A stretch of DNA of 46,856 nt from Candidatus Contendibacter sp. (GTDB lineage Bacteria > Pseudomonadota > Gammaproteobacteria > Competibacterales > Competibacteraceae). Each line of letters starts with the position of its first letter. The stretch's first letter is position 1. Below the pieces are notes generated by a model, which made no database searches, was not told the origin of the DNA, and saw only the letters and a list, made by a program, of their open reading frames with translations. Position numbers and translations under genes: made by a program. The stretch spans positions 1 through 46,856 of the forward strand of contig JARSSP010000072.1 of NCBI GenBank assembly GCA_029624675.1. The letters run 5' to 3'. This document shows, one piece after another, positions 8,019 to 18,100 of the stretch.

Positions 8019-9569
8019 CTACGGCGCGAGCGTCTCCACCTCGAACCGCACCACCCGGCGTTGCTCCCGGCTGAACTCCACGCCGATCAGATGGATCGGC
8101 TGGCCCTCCGCCCGATATTTGTCGGCATAACCCCGCTCCTGGATTTGCCGCAGGGCTTGGCCTTCGGGGACCAGTTCGACCACCTTAAACTCAAACAGAT
8201 AAATCTGGCCGTTGAACCGTACCGCCAGGTCCAGGCGGCCCTGGCAACTGGCATCCTCCGGCGTCATGTCCAGCCCCAGCGCGGCGAAGTAGGCGTAGAA
8301 CACGCTGGCGTAATAGCCCTCGTAGCGGGCGATGGGGTTGTTGCGGTACCAGTCGGCGGGAATGCCGGCGAAGAAGGCGGTGAACAACCGCTCCAGCCCG
8401 GCGAAGTCGTTGGCCAGCAAGAGCCGGTATAGCGACTTGCGATGCTGGACGTCGGCCTGGGTTTCGGGCGTCCAGGCCGCCAGCAGCGCGATGTTCAGGC
8501 TTTGGTAGACCTCGTGGTTCGGATAGCGCAGCCGGTAGAAGTAACTGCCGCTGATCTCTTCCTCCAGATCGATGGTGAGATAGCCGGTTTGAAACAGCAG
8601 CGCTTCCGTCGAAATCCGGTCCACATCGAAGGCCCCCAGCAGCGCGGCGTCGGTTTCCAGTTGGCCGAGCGTCGGCAACCAGGTTTGCCGCTCGGTGAGC
8701 AGGTCGAGCAGGAAAGTCGGTGTGCCGGTCTCGAACCACCAGGGCCGGAATTGGCGCTTTTCGAATAGCAACAGCACGTCGAACGGGTTGTAGACGGCCT
8801 CGCCGGTCCAGTTGTACCCGTTGTACCAGCGGCGAATCCGCCCGCGATCCAGCCCGGCCAACTCCGGAGCGAACACTGCGTCGAGATCGGCGTCGGTGTA
8901 GCCACAGATCGCGGAATAGCTGGCGTCCACGGTGATGTCGTTCAGGTTGTTCAACCCAGAAAATAAACTCACCTTGCTGAACTTGCTGACCCCGGTGAGG
9001 AAAGCGAAGCGGATGTGAGCATCCGAATCCTTGATCACCGAATACAGGTTCCGCAGTCCGTCGCGCACGATCCGGGCCGTATCCGGGCGAGTCAGGTTGT
9101 CCAAAATCGGCTTATCGTACTCGTCGACCAGCACCACCACGCGCTGGGCGGTGGCGGCGTGGGCCTGGCGAATCAGTTCGGCGAAACAGCCTTCGATCCC
9201 TGGCTCGGTGCAACTCAGGCCCAAGGCCGCTTGGTTGATGTGGAGTTGTTCTCGAATCTTGCGCTCCAGGTCTTCCAGGCTTTGCACCACTCCGCCACCG
9301 AAGCTGAAACGGATGATCGGGTAGCGTTTCCCCCAATCCCATCGGTCGTGGATGAACAAGCCCCGAAACAGCGGTTCGTTGCCGGCGAACAGCTCGGCCA
9401 GGGTGTCGAGGAACAGCGACTTGCCGAAGCGGCGCGGGCGGGAGAGAAAGTAGTGCGTGCCAGTCTGGATCAGTTGCAGGGCGAAATCGGTCTTGTCGAC
9501 GTAGTAGCAGTCGTCTTCGCGCAGCTTAGCGAAGGTTTGAATGCCGAGAGGCAGTTTCTTGCGGGTCAT
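8019..9569 (-). CDS. AAA-ATPase-like protein with C-terminal PD-(D/E)XK nuclease domain
   Basis: This intact 516-residue member begins with the family hallmark PLGIQTFAKLREDDCYYVDKT. It then has the P-loop variant YFLSRPRRFGKSLFLDTL (about 40-57), the Walker B-like VVLVDEYDKPI (about 147-157), FAFLTGVSKFSKVS and a central YNGYNWTG motif. The C-terminal nuclease-like domain has GRLDLAVRFNGQIYLFEFKV (about 442-461), in which the Asp and the Glu-x-Lys form the PD-(D/E)XK signature. It then has ALRQIQERGYADKY, typical of this family. The stop codon lies only 4 bp from the end of the frameshifted relative on the other strand. The two are clearly divergent copies, not a recent duplication. The cellular function of the family is unknown; a mobile or defence role is inferred. 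Confidence 0.88.
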   Translation of the reverse strand: MTRKKLPLGIQTFAKLREDDCYYVDKTDFALQLIQTGTHYFLSRPRRFGKSLFLDTLAELFAGNEPLFRGLFIHDRWDWGKRYPIIRFSFGGGVVQSLEDLERKIREQLHINQAALGLSCTEPGIEGCFAELIRQAHAATAQRVVVLVDEYDKPILDNLTRPDTARIVRDGLRNLYSVIKDSDAHIRFAFLTGVSKFSKVSLFSGLNNLNDITVDASYSAICGYTDADLDAVFAPELAGLDRGRIRRWYNGYNWTGEAVYNPFDVLLLFEKRQFRPWWFETGTPTFLLDLLTERQTWLPTLGQLETDAALLGAFDVDRISTEALLFQTGYLTIDLEEEISGSYFYRLRYPNHEVYQSLNIALLAAWTPETQADVQHRKSLYRLLLANDFAGLERLFTAFFAGIPADWYRNNPIARYEGYYASVFYAYFAALGLDMTPEDASCQGRLDLAVRFNGQIYLFEFKVVELVPEGQALRQIQERGYADKYRAEGQPIHLIGVEFSREQRRVVRFEVETLAP

Positions 9570-9727
9570 GGGCGGGGCCTAGAGAGAGCAATGCGCTTAT
9601 TCTATAGCTGCCGAGCGCGTCATGGCGGACCGGTCGGCGGCCATCGCTCTCGTTCCGACGCGCCCGCGTGGGAGTGCCGTCAAGCCGCTCCAGTGGCCCA
9701 CCAGGTGGCTCCATGGGGATAGAACGG

Positions 9728-9752
9728 GGCTCCCACGTCCAGCGCGGGAGCC
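9728..9752. repeat. Short palindromic intergenic repeat
   Basis: GGCTCCC (9728-9734) pairs with GGGAGCC (9746-9752). The surrounding 9640-9760 holds related pieces such as CGCGTGGGAGTGCC and CGTTCCGACGCG. This resembles the widespread proteobacterial repeats built on CGTGGGA/TCCCACG. It lies downstream of the DUF11 gene and may help to end its transcript. A short open frame on the minus strand here (about 9680-9822) has no start of its own. Confidence 0.55.
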
Positions 9753-9822
9753 AGACCCCGAATCGTCGCCACTGCGGCGGCGTCACGGTCGACGCAGCAG
9801 TGGCGGTCGTCTTCGCGAATCG

Positions 9823-12162
9823 CTAAACCCGTCGCCGCAACCGGGCCAGCGCCAGCCCGAACAGGCCGATCAAGGCGCTCAGGCCCCAGACCGAGAACAC
9901 CGGGATGCCCTCGGCCACGCCGGCCAGGCGCCGGAAGCGGAACGTGCCGGTCACGTCTTGGCCCGCGGTGGGCGTCAGGGTGATGCTGCTGATGACGCAC
10001 TGCGGCGCTGGCACGGAGCAGAGCACCTCGTCCAACACCCAGCCGGGGGGCGGCGGTTGGTCGTTGACCGTGTAGGACTGGCCGGGGATCAGGTTGGTGA
10101 AGGTCTGGGTTTGGCCGTGTTGCAGGCTGAACGCCGTGGGGGTCAAGCCGACGGTGGTAAAGTCGAAGGTGGTGGGGGCGGAGCCGGGGGCGTCCAGTTG
10201 AATGGTCAACGTCGCCAGTTGGATGAGCGTGTCGGTGTCGGTGGCCGAGTTGTTGCCCGGCGTGGGATCAGTCGCGCTGCTCGCAATCGTCGCGGTGTTG
10301 ACGAGCGTCCCGGTGGCGGTGGGATCGATGGTGCAGATCGCGGTGTAGGTGACCGAGGCGCCGACCGGCAGGTTGAGGGCCGTATCGTTGATGTTGCCGG
10401 AGGCCGGTCCGGCGGTGTTGCCGGTGGCGCCGCCGGCGGCGACGCTGGTGTAGCTCACGCTGGCGCAGGCCGCCGGGAAGGTGTCGGCGACGCTGGCGTT
10501 GATCACGGCCGATGGGCCGGCGTTCGCGGCCACGAGGGTGTAGGTGGTGGTCAGCCCCGGCGTCGAGGTGGTACTGCCGTTGGTCTTGGTGATGGATAGA
10601 TCGGCCTGTGGCGTCAGGGTGCTGCTGTCGGTCGCCGAATTGTTGGTGGGGTCGGAATCCGGGAAGGGGCTCGAAATGGTCGCGGTGTTGGCGAGCGTGC
10701 CGGTGGCGGTGGGATCGATGGTACAGGTCGCGGTGTAGATCACCGAAGCGCCGGCCGGCAGGTTGAGGGCCGTATCGTTGATGTTACCCGAGGCCGGTCC
10801 GGCGGTGTTGCCGGTGGCGCCGCTGGCGGCGACGCTGGTGTAACTCACGCTGGCGCAGGCCGCCGGGAAGGTGTCGGCAACGGTGGCGTTGGTTACGGCC
10901 GACGGCCCCGCGTTCGAGGCCACGAGGGTGTAGGTAGTGGGGGTGCCCGGCGTCGAGGTGGTACTGCCGTTGGTCTTGGTGATGCTCAGATCCGCCGAGG
11001 TAGTGAGTGTATCGGTGTCGGTGGCCGAGTTGTTGCCCGGCGTGGGATCCGTCGTGCTGCTCGCAATCGTCGCGGTGTTGGCGAGCGTCCCGGTGGCGGT
11101 GGGATCGATGGCGCAGATCGCGGTGTAGGTGACCGAGGCGCCAACCGGCAGGTTGAGGGCCGTATCGTTGATGTTGCCGGAGGCCGGCCCCGCCGTGTTG
11201 CCGGTGGCGCCGCCGGCGGCGACGCTGGTGTAGCTCACGCTGGTGCAGGCTGCCGGGAAGGTGTCGGCAACGGTCGCACCGGTCACGGCCGACGGCCCCG
11301 CGTTCGAGGCCACGAGGGTGTAGGTAGTGGGGGTGCCCGGCGTCGAGGTGGTGCTGCCGTTGGTCTTGGTGATGGATAGATCGGCCGAAGACGCGCCATT
11401 GCAAGGCGCGGGTTGTGTGGCGCCGTTGCTGGTGATCGACAACGCGTAAGGCCCGGAAGGGCCAGGCGGCGTGCCGCCGGTCGAATAGCCGTCCACCACG
11501 ATATAGAGCGTGGTGCCGGCCGCGATGTTACCCACCGTAACCGATTCAGCCACGCCGCCCACACCCGTATCGTCGATGGCCAAGCCGTCCGCCAACGAGC
11601 TGGAGACGGTATTGCAATAGGTGATGAGCGCCAAGTCCTGGGCGCCTGTCGGGTCCATCGTAATGGTCAGGGTGTCTGGATTGCCGCTGGGGAACGATAG
11701 CTGATACACCACATCCGGGGCCGTGCCCGTGCCGGCGTACACCGCACCGCGCGGCAGTGACCCGGCTGGACCCGCGCCATTGGCGATGGTGGCGCAAGTG
11801 GCGGTGAGGGTGGGGGCGGTGGTATCGGCTGGCAGGTCGTAGTTGTCCGTCGCGCCGACCGTGGTGCCGGTGTCATTGTACGGCAGCGACGTGATGCAGG
11901 TGGCGGTGGCCTGCGTGTCGCCGCCCGCGCCGAAGGCGTTGTCCGTCGCCACCAGAGCGCTTCCACAAAGCAGCGAAGAGAGGAGCAGGCCGTGGGAGAT
12001 CGGGTGCGCCAATCCGCCGGTTTCATCGCGCTCCCTTGCGTTCGTGCCCAGCAACTCGCGTACCATTGAACTGATCAGTGCCTCCCTGGGCAACGCCCGT
12101 CCGGGCTGGATCGACCTGTTCCCCGTGGCTGAGCGCGTGGTTCGTATCTGTGAAAGTTGCAT
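9823..12162 (-). CDS. Exported DUF11-repeat surface protein with IPTL-CTERM-like sorting tail
   Basis: The start chosen is the ATG at 12162, preceded by AGGGGG at good spacing, giving 779 residues. The hydrophobic export signal comes unusually late (HGLLLSSLLCGSALVATDNAFG, about residues 61-82), after a basic and polar leader. A cysteine-bearing domain follows, resembling bacterial pre-peptidase C-terminal-like beta domains (LTITMDPTGAQDLALITYC). Three DUF11 repeats occupy residues 260-389, 390-519 and 520-649, each starting ADLSITKTNGSTTSTPG. A further beta domain precedes IPVFSVWGLSALIGLF followed by an Arg-rich end. That tail is a PEP-CTERM/IPTL-CTERM-like signal: motif, one membrane helix, basic cluster. 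The protein is probably sorted and anchored or released at the cell surface. It lies 22 bp behind the sulfotransferase gene. Confidence 0.85.
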   Translation of the reverse strand: MQLSQIRTTRSATGNRSIQPGRALPREALISSMVRELLGTNARERDETGGLAHPISHGLLLSSLLCGSALVATDNAFGAGGDTQATATCITSLPYNDTGTTVGATDNYDLPADTTAPTLTATCATIANGAGPAGSLPRGAVYAGTGTAPDVVYQLSFPSGNPDTLTITMDPTGAQDLALITYCNTVSSSLADGLAIDDTGVGGVAESVTVGNIAAGTTLYIVVDGYSTGGTPPGPSGPYALSITSNGATQPAPCNGASSADLSITKTNGSTTSTPGTPTTYTLVASNAGPSAVTGATVADTFPAACTSVSYTSVAAGGATGNTAGPASGNINDTALNLPVGASVTYTAICAIDPTATGTLANTATIASSTTDPTPGNNSATDTDTLTTSADLSITKTNGSTTSTPGTPTTYTLVASNAGPSAVTNATVADTFPAACASVSYTSVAASGATGNTAGPASGNINDTALNLPAGASVIYTATCTIDPTATGTLANTATISSPFPDSDPTNNSATDSSTLTPQADLSITKTNGSTTSTPGLTTTYTLVAANAGPSAVINASVADTFPAACASVSYTSVAAGGATGNTAGPASGNINDTALNLPVGASVTYTAICTIDPTATGTLVNTATIASSATDPTPGNNSATDTDTLIQLATLTIQLDAPGSAPTTFDFTTVGLTPTAFSLQHGQTQTFTNLIPGQSYTVNDQPPPPGWVLDEVLCSVPAPQCVISSITLTPTAGQDVTGTFRFRRLAGVAEGIPVFSVWGLSALIGLFGLALARLRRRV
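10216..11385 (-). repeat. Three tandem 390-bp repeats inside the DUF11 gene
   Basis: The units begin at 11385, 10995 and 10605, reading down the minus strand, and each is exactly 390 bp (130 codons). They are nearly identical in DNA as well as protein. For example, the segment encoding TGNTAGPASGNINDTALNLP recurs with only a few base changes in all three. Such identity points to recent duplication or gene conversion and makes copy number prone to change or to misassembly. Confidence 0.9.
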
Positions 12163-12184
12163 CGTAACCCCCTGAAAAAGCATT

Positions 12185-13423
12185 TTAGAAACCAAGACAG
12201 CCAAAATCCGCCTTAGGGAAAAATCGTGCTAGACCAATAATTCGTTCGCGTTGCGCGGCGCTAAGGCCGGACTGTCCGCGTCCCGCAATCCCCTGGTTGA
12301 AGCGATTGCCCCGGGGATCGGCTTCGCTAGCGCTGATGATCGTTTCAATCGCCTGACGGGGCGCGGCAATGCCATAAAACGTCAACAATCGCTCCACCGT
12401 GCCGGGCTTGTCGGAGATCATCGTTTCATAATTTAGCCAACACAAGGATAGCCGCCCTTCCCGCTCCGCGCGCTGCCATGAAACGACGAACTGAAAGTAC
12501 CAGGGCACGGCGTATTCGATCAACAAGTCGATGCGCTCTTCGTCGCTGAATCGGTCAAAATCGGCGCGATCAAAGAAGGTGCTGAAGGTAAAGCCTCCTT
12601 TGTAAAAATCGAGCAGGCTCATCACGGTATCGAAAATATTGCGCACCAGGATCACGGGGCGGATACCGAACGCCTGCATCAACTGAATATTGGCTTCGGT
12701 GGCGCGGCAATGCTGTTGCGTGACCTTATTGACCCTGCCGAACTTGGCAAGCTGCGGCAAATCCAGTTCGTGCTCGTTCTGGAGTGCGGCATACGTGCAA
12801 AAAAGATCCTTGAATTGAGTCAATTTAACCAGCACGTTTTTTAAAAACGTGGAACCGCTTTTGGGCGCGCAGGCAATGAAGAGATGTCTTCCCAATTGTT
12901 CCGGCGGGTAGTCCTGGGTGTAATCCGCCAGGCGCGCGCGCGTCTTAACGAAGCCTAGGGCATTGGTCAAATCGACGTAATAGGAGGGGCAGGGCTGGAT
13001 GGCAATGGCGCGACGCACACAGGCCAGCGCTGCTTCATGTTGCCGGGCGCGATAGAATATCTTGCCCAAGTCGTAATAAACGTCCGCGAATCGTCCGCGA
13101 AATTCCATGTCCCCCGCCATTTCACCACGCAACCGCAAGGCGAAAACGTCCGGTAAATGGCGATTGGTCGTGTCGAAATCATTGGTCTGTAGCAGAAGCT
13201 CGATATATTGTTTATAAGCAGTCATCAGGTTGTGGGTGATGACATCGTAGGCCGCCAAGTGAGGCGGCGCTTTGGCCAAGGCCCGCTGAAAAGCGGCGAT
13301 AGCCTCTTCGGGATTGCCTTGTCGCAAATGGGAGTTGCCGGAGTCAATTTCGCTCTTGAGCCATAAAAGCAATGCTTGATCTTGCGGAGAGGCGGAGAAA
13401 GTCACTGAGTTTTGTTGTGGCAT
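12185..13423 (-). CDS. TPR-containing sulfotransferase
   Basis: This 412-residue protein has an N-terminal TPR-like helical part (residues 25-145; for example GNPEEAIAAFQRALAKAP and RQHEAALACVRRAIAIQP). A sulfotransferase domain follows. The 5'-phosphosulfate loop for PAPS is CAPKSGSTFLKNVL (185-198, with PKSGST at 187-192). The 3'-phosphate-binding segment is RPVILVRNIFDTVMS (255-269), with Arg261 and Ser269 in the usual places. Known relatives transfer sulfate from PAPS to sugars, lipids or tyrosines. The TPR part may select the acceptor. The gene is directly upstream of the DUF11 surface protein in the same orientation, so the acceptor could be a surface polymer or that protein. This is inference only. 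Confidence 0.85.
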   Translation of the reverse strand: MPQQNSVTFSASPQDQALLLWLKSEIDSGNSHLRQGNPEEAIAAFQRALAKAPPHLAAYDVITHNLMTAYKQYIELLLQTNDFDTTNRHLPDVFALRLRGEMAGDMEFRGRFADVYYDLGKIFYRARQHEAALACVRRAIAIQPCPSYYVDLTNALGFVKTRARLADYTQDYPPEQLGRHLFIACAPKSGSTFLKNVLVKLTQFKDLFCTYAALQNEHELDLPQLAKFGRVNKVTQQHCRATEANIQLMQAFGIRPVILVRNIFDTVMSLLDFYKGGFTFSTFFDRADFDRFSDEERIDLLIEYAVPWYFQFVVSWQRAEREGRLSLCWLNYETMISDKPGTVERLLTFYGIAAPRQAIETIISASEADPRGNRFNQGIAGRGQSGLSAAQRERIIGLARFFPKADFGCLGF

Positions 13424-13752
13424 TCGGGCAGTTTTTAATGGGGTTTAAGGGCTATGTCTACCGAAAAATCAATGGGATGGATAACTTCTTCAAGCTTATA
13501 CCCTAATGGATTCTTTTCAAGACGACTTTTAAAAGCTTCCAAGCAAATCGTGGCGAACCAGCCGACTGAACAACAACCCTCACACCTGTCTCTCTCCCGC
13601 CAACAGGCGAGGGGTTTTCATCCAGCCTTCCAGGCGTCGTTACCGGTGAAAATCTTCTCCCGGCGGATGATCGTTCACGGGTAACCTTCTATAATCAAAA
13701 GGTTAATCTTAAATCTCTTGGGCATCAACACAAATCCGGACAGGTTGCTTCC
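13424..13752. other. Intergenic region between sulfotransferase and SWIM gene
   Basis: This stretch of 329 bases is AT-richer than its neighbours and lies between divergent genes. It contains an imperfect CTCTCCCGCC/GGCGAGGGG palindrome (about 13592-13615), similar to those at 18455, 23228 and 34966. A 76-codon open frame at 13454-13684 runs through this repeat and looks non-coding. Promoters for both flanking genes must lie here, but none is clear enough to name. Confidence 0.4.
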
Positions 13753-15141
13753 ATGGACTTTGTCACCCGCTACCGCCAGCCCAGCCTTGTCGAGGCCCAA
13801 ACCGGTCTCGTGCTGGTTTTCATGGCGTCCACCGAGTTGGTCGATGACCAGCAGACCGATGCCGCCGTTCCTGCCATTTTCTCCGGCCAGATCGCCCAAC
13901 CGCTGATCTTCCGCAATTTGCTGCTCGGCTTGCGGCAGACGGTGGAAGCCCGTTTCTACCGGCCCGACTGGTGGCGCCTGCTGGACCCGGTCATCACCTC
14001 GGGCCATCAACTGTTGCGGCTGGAATGCTTCTCCAGTTGCGCCAGCGTCTACGCCCGCGCCGACCTCACCGAGAACGCCTTCGCGGACGGCGCCTTCAAC
14101 CGCAACGGTACCACCAACGTCGATTTCAACGGCGCCTTTCTGAACCATCTGGCGCAACTGCGGCCCGGCAAGCCGGCCCACTTCGAGATGGGCGAACAGT
14201 CGATCAAGCTCCAGTCGCAGCGGGGTGAGGCGGTCGAACACAAGGTCAAATTGCCGGAGCGCTGGATGAAGGGTTTCCTGCAAGTGCAGGCGGTGCATCG
14301 CCAGGCCGAGCCGTTGTTCGAACTGGATCGCCTGACCGCCGGCCAGTTGCTGACTCAGATTCCCGCCAGTACCCGGGGCACGCTGTTTCTGGTCCCGAAG
14401 CGCCACAAACCGGAAATCCTCCATCGCCAGCCCGCCGGCCAGGGTGGGTTCATCGCCGTCACCGACGGTCATCGATTGCGACTGCTGCAATCCATCCTGC
14501 CGGATTTGCAGGTGTTGCGGGTCTATCAAACCGAAGCGACCGGCGCGTCATTGTGGGTGGCGGACACCGGCGCGGCCCAGTTTACGCTGGGGCTGTCGAG
14601 CGCGGCGGCGCACGGTTTTTCCGGCGACGGCGACGCGCTGCGCCAGTTGCGCGCGGCGGACATCGACGAGGTCGATCTGGCGCTGGCCCGCGTCGCCGCC
14701 CACAGCCTGAATCATTTCACCATCGCCGATTTGGCCCAGCATCAGGATTTGCCGCTGCCGCGCGCCACCGAAATCGTGGACCGGCTCGCCCAGCAGGGCT
14801 TGCTGGGCTTCGACCGGGATCGCGACCGCTACTTCTACCGCCAGTTGCCGTTTCTGGTGGACGCCAAGAATCAGCCCGGCCGGCTTCAGGGTTCCAAAGC
14901 GTTACTAGAGAAGCAATCGGTCGAGATCGAGCGGCGCGCGCGGCGCGACGATGGCGAATTGATCGCCAGCGGCTGGGTGCGCGGGGAAAGCGGTTATTAC
15001 CAGGTCGCGCTGCGGGTAGACAGTCAGGGCTATTTGCGCGAGGGCCGCTGTACCTGTCCCTGGATACAGCGGCACGAACTGCGGCGCGGCCCCTGCAAGC
15101 ACCTGTTGGCGCTGCGCTTCGCGGCGGAGCAGGCGTCGTGA
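13753..15141 (+). CDS. SWIM zinc-finger protein
   Basis: This 462-residue protein ends in a SWIM finger: Cys433-x-Cys435-x12-Cys448-x-His450 (CTCPWIQRHELRRGPCKHLL), the CxCx(n)CxH zinc ligand set. The SWIM motif binds DNA or protein in other systems. The first 400 residues match no domain I can name. They include a helical stretch at about 315-355 (FTIADLAQHQDLPLPRATEIVDRLAQQGLLGFD) that looks like a winged helix. The stop codon overlaps the GTG start of the next gene (GTGA), so the two proteins are translationally coupled and probably act together. In other bacteria SWIM genes often sit near MoxR ATPases and VWA proteins; none is seen here. Confidence 0.85.
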   Translation: MDFVTRYRQPSLVEAQTGLVLVFMASTELVDDQQTDAAVPAIFSGQIAQPLIFRNLLLGLRQTVEARFYRPDWWRLLDPVITSGHQLLRLECFSSCASVYARADLTENAFADGAFNRNGTTNVDFNGAFLNHLAQLRPGKPAHFEMGEQSIKLQSQRGEAVEHKVKLPERWMKGFLQVQAVHRQAEPLFELDRLTAGQLLTQIPASTRGTLFLVPKRHKPEILHRQPAGQGGFIAVTDGHRLRLLQSILPDLQVLRVYQTEATGASLWVADTGAAQFTLGLSSAAAHGFSGDGDALRQLRAADIDEVDLALARVAAHSLNHFTIADLAQHQDLPLPRATEIVDRLAQQGLLGFDRDRDRYFYRQLPFLVDAKNQPGRLQGSKALLEKQSVEIERRARRDDGELIASGWVRGESGYYQVALRVDSQGYLREGRCTCPWIQRHELRRGPCKHLLALRFAAEQAS

Positions 15142-18100
15142 GTGACGCGCTGTTTCAAACCCTGCTGCGCGAACTGTTCGAGGGCGACGACGACCGGCTG
15201 CGCGACATGTTGCGACCACTGACCGCCGAGCAGCGCAAGGCGCTGTTCGAGCAATTCGGCGAGTTGTTCAAGGTGTTGAACCGCGCCTGCCGTTTCGAGC
15301 AGGCAGCGCGGCCGGCCAAATTGGCCGACCTGTATCGGGCCATTCGGGAAGACCCGGTTGCCTTTCTGCGCGATCAAGCGACCACGTTGGCCGCGCCGGG
15401 GGTGCTCAACAATCCGCAGGCGTTGCAGGGAGGCTTGTTGCAACAGCGCGCTTATGGCGCCTTGATGTCCTTCTACAGCCGCTTGAATCTGCTGATGGCG
15501 GGGCTGGCGGGTAAAGGCGGCGTGGCAGGCGCGTTCAAGACCAGTTCCCGGCAACCGGTGCGGACGCAGAAGTTCGTTCTGTATGTGGGGCGGGTGTTGC
15601 TGGATCGGCCGGAGCCCTGGATCGGCGACGCCGTGGCGCGGGTGTTCGAGCAGGTGTTGAGCCGGGCGCGGTTCACCGGCGGCGATCAGGGCGTGGCGCG
15701 CTTGATGTTGGAAGCGCGCCAGCAACATCCCGAATGGGCGGACACGCTGGTGCCCTGGCTCGGCATGGCCATGCGCCGCGACGGTTTTTTCAGCCACGCG
15801 CTGAAAGGCTTCGACTCCGCCATGATCCTGGCCGGGCTGGATTATGAACCGCCCGCGCAGGAAGGCTTTTTCGAGCCGTTGCTGGACGCGAGGGTCGTCG
15901 ATACGCTGATCCGCCGGATCGCCGAAGGCAACCTGCCGCGCGCCGACTTTCTAGCGCTGATCGTGCGCAAGCTGCAAAGTCCCCTGCGGCCCTTGGTCGC
16001 CAAATGCTGGATCGACCTGTTGAGTCGCCTGGCGCCGACCGACGCCGAAATCCGGGTTCATGCCGGGGACTTCATCATCATGCTCAACGCCCCGGCGCCG
16101 GCGGCCGGCAAGCTGGCGTTCGGCATCGTGGAGCGGCATTTTTTGGAGGAGGCTGACCCGGCGGAACTGGTTGGAGCGCTGGGTTATGCGTTGCAAAACC
16201 CGATGCAGACGCTCGCTAAATCGGCCCTGCGCCTGCTCAAAAAACAGGTCAAGGCCAAACCCGAACTGACCGTATCCATCTTGAACGCGGTCGCGAACGG
16301 CCTGAGCAGCCCTCATGCCGCGCTGCGCGCCGATCTGCTGCGCTGGCTCGGGACGTTCCAGCCGCAACGGTTCGACGAGGCTACGCTGACGCAATTGCAA
16401 AGCGCGGCGGCGGCGCTGCCTCCTGCCGAACTCGCCCCCATCGCTCACCTGCTCGCCGAACGTCCCGCGACTTCATCGGATGGTGTGGATGAAGAGGGTT
16501 TTGATCGGCATTCCGACCTGTTGGCGGCGGTGGATGCGATCCGGCAGCGGGTGGAAGCTGATCCCGCCAATTCGCTGTCGCGTCGGCGGCTGGCGTATCT
16601 GGACCAGTACCTTGCGACCGGTCAATGCGGCGAGCTGGAAGCGACTGTCCCCGACCATTCGTCCGCGTTGTCTTCCCCCGACTTCGCGTTGCACGAGACG
16701 GCGGAAGCCTTGGCGCTGGACATCGCGCGGACGCGGAATCGCGTGTTCACCCAGACCGACTACGACCGCATCTTCGCCAGTATGCTGCGCTTCGCCGGTT
16801 CGGCTCGTTCCGAGCGGGTCGGCGCCATCCTTGCGCCGGTGTTGGATCAATTGAGCGAATGGCAGCAGGGATCGCTGGAGGGGTCCGGGTGGTGGGATCG
16901 GGGCGGGGAATTACCGGCGCTGTTTTTGGTCCGGGCTTGGCGGGGCGAGGCGTTGCCGAGTCTGCCCAAGAACAGCCGGGGCGGGCAGTTGCTCGACAGC
17001 CAGTTCAAACCGGCCCAGCGGCGACGGCTAAAACAGGTGCCGGCCTTGATCGCCGCTGGTCACAATACGTTGCTGTCCACGCCGACCCACACGGCGGGCT
17101 GGTTGACGCCGACGGTGTTCGCCGACCGCTTCAACGCGCTCCCGCCGCGTTTGCTCGATGCCGACGAACTCGGCGCGGCGCTGTATCGCTTGCCGGCGCT
17201 GCCGGAACAGCGGGCCGACGCCTGGAATCGGCTGGCGCCAGGGATCGTCAAGCTCGACGCGCCGTTCGCCGATGCGCTGGTTCTGGCCTTGGCGCCCGCC
17301 GCCGAGGTGGAATCCGCGCTCGAACGGTGGTTGCAACGCTGCGAGAAACACCCGCCGACCGAGCCGCTGTTCCATACGCTGTCGGGCGGTTTTACCGGCG
17401 GCGGTCTGGTGGGTACCTTGTGCGTCAAAGTCTTCCACCATGATCCCGATGCCGCCGAGAACGTCGCGTTTCGGCTGTTCGGCGCCGCGTTGCGCTGCCG
17501 GTTCGGTTTGGGCGATGCGGGCATCGCTGGCCGCGCGCCCCGCTTGTTGGAGCGGTTGTCCTCGGCGCGCGGTTGGTTCAGCCGGATGTTTCACGAATCG
17601 CAACTGAAATCCACCCTGCTGACGGAACTGTTGTTCGCGCCCCAGCCCGTGACCGACGCGCTGATCGAGCAACTGCATTCCTCGTTTTCATTCTATCTGG
17701 GTCAGGATACATCTCATCCGGTCCTGTGGCCGTACCTGCTGGCCGATACCCGCTATTTCGCGACGCCCGATCTGGCCGCGGACCAAGCGTTCCGCTTTCC
17801 GCCGCTGGCGCAGCGCCTGTTCGAGGCCGGTTTGTATCGCCAAGGGCGCAAGGAAGATTATAACCGGGACCTGACGTTAAGCCTGCTGGCGCTGGGCAAG
17901 TTGCCGCAAGCCGATATTTGCCCGCATCTGGATCGGGTGGCGCGCGGGTTGTTGGCGACGCAGACCCCGCAACGGGAAGGGTGCGTCGATGTGCTCGCGC
18001 AAGGACTGCGCGATGGCCGCGTTACGCCCACGGACCTCGCCGGCGCGCTGGCCGGGCAAATCGCGGTCACGGAACAGGGCTTCGCGCAACTGGATCAGGC

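Noticed and set aside
3437..9569. Search for a DGR reverse transcriptase or template repeat near the NACHT-FGE gene
   Set aside because: No reverse-transcriptase motif (YxDD) and no second copy of the variable segment was found in any frame nearby.
13454..13684. 76-codon open frame between the sulfotransferase and SWIM genes
   Set aside because: It runs through a palindromic repeat, lacks a good ribosome-binding site and shows no domain.
14553..15137. Upstream extension of the DUF6493-like frame
   Set aside because: It lies wholly inside the SWIM gene in another frame and reads as Arg/Gly-rich shadow sequence. The GTG at 15138 with GTGA overlap is the natural start.
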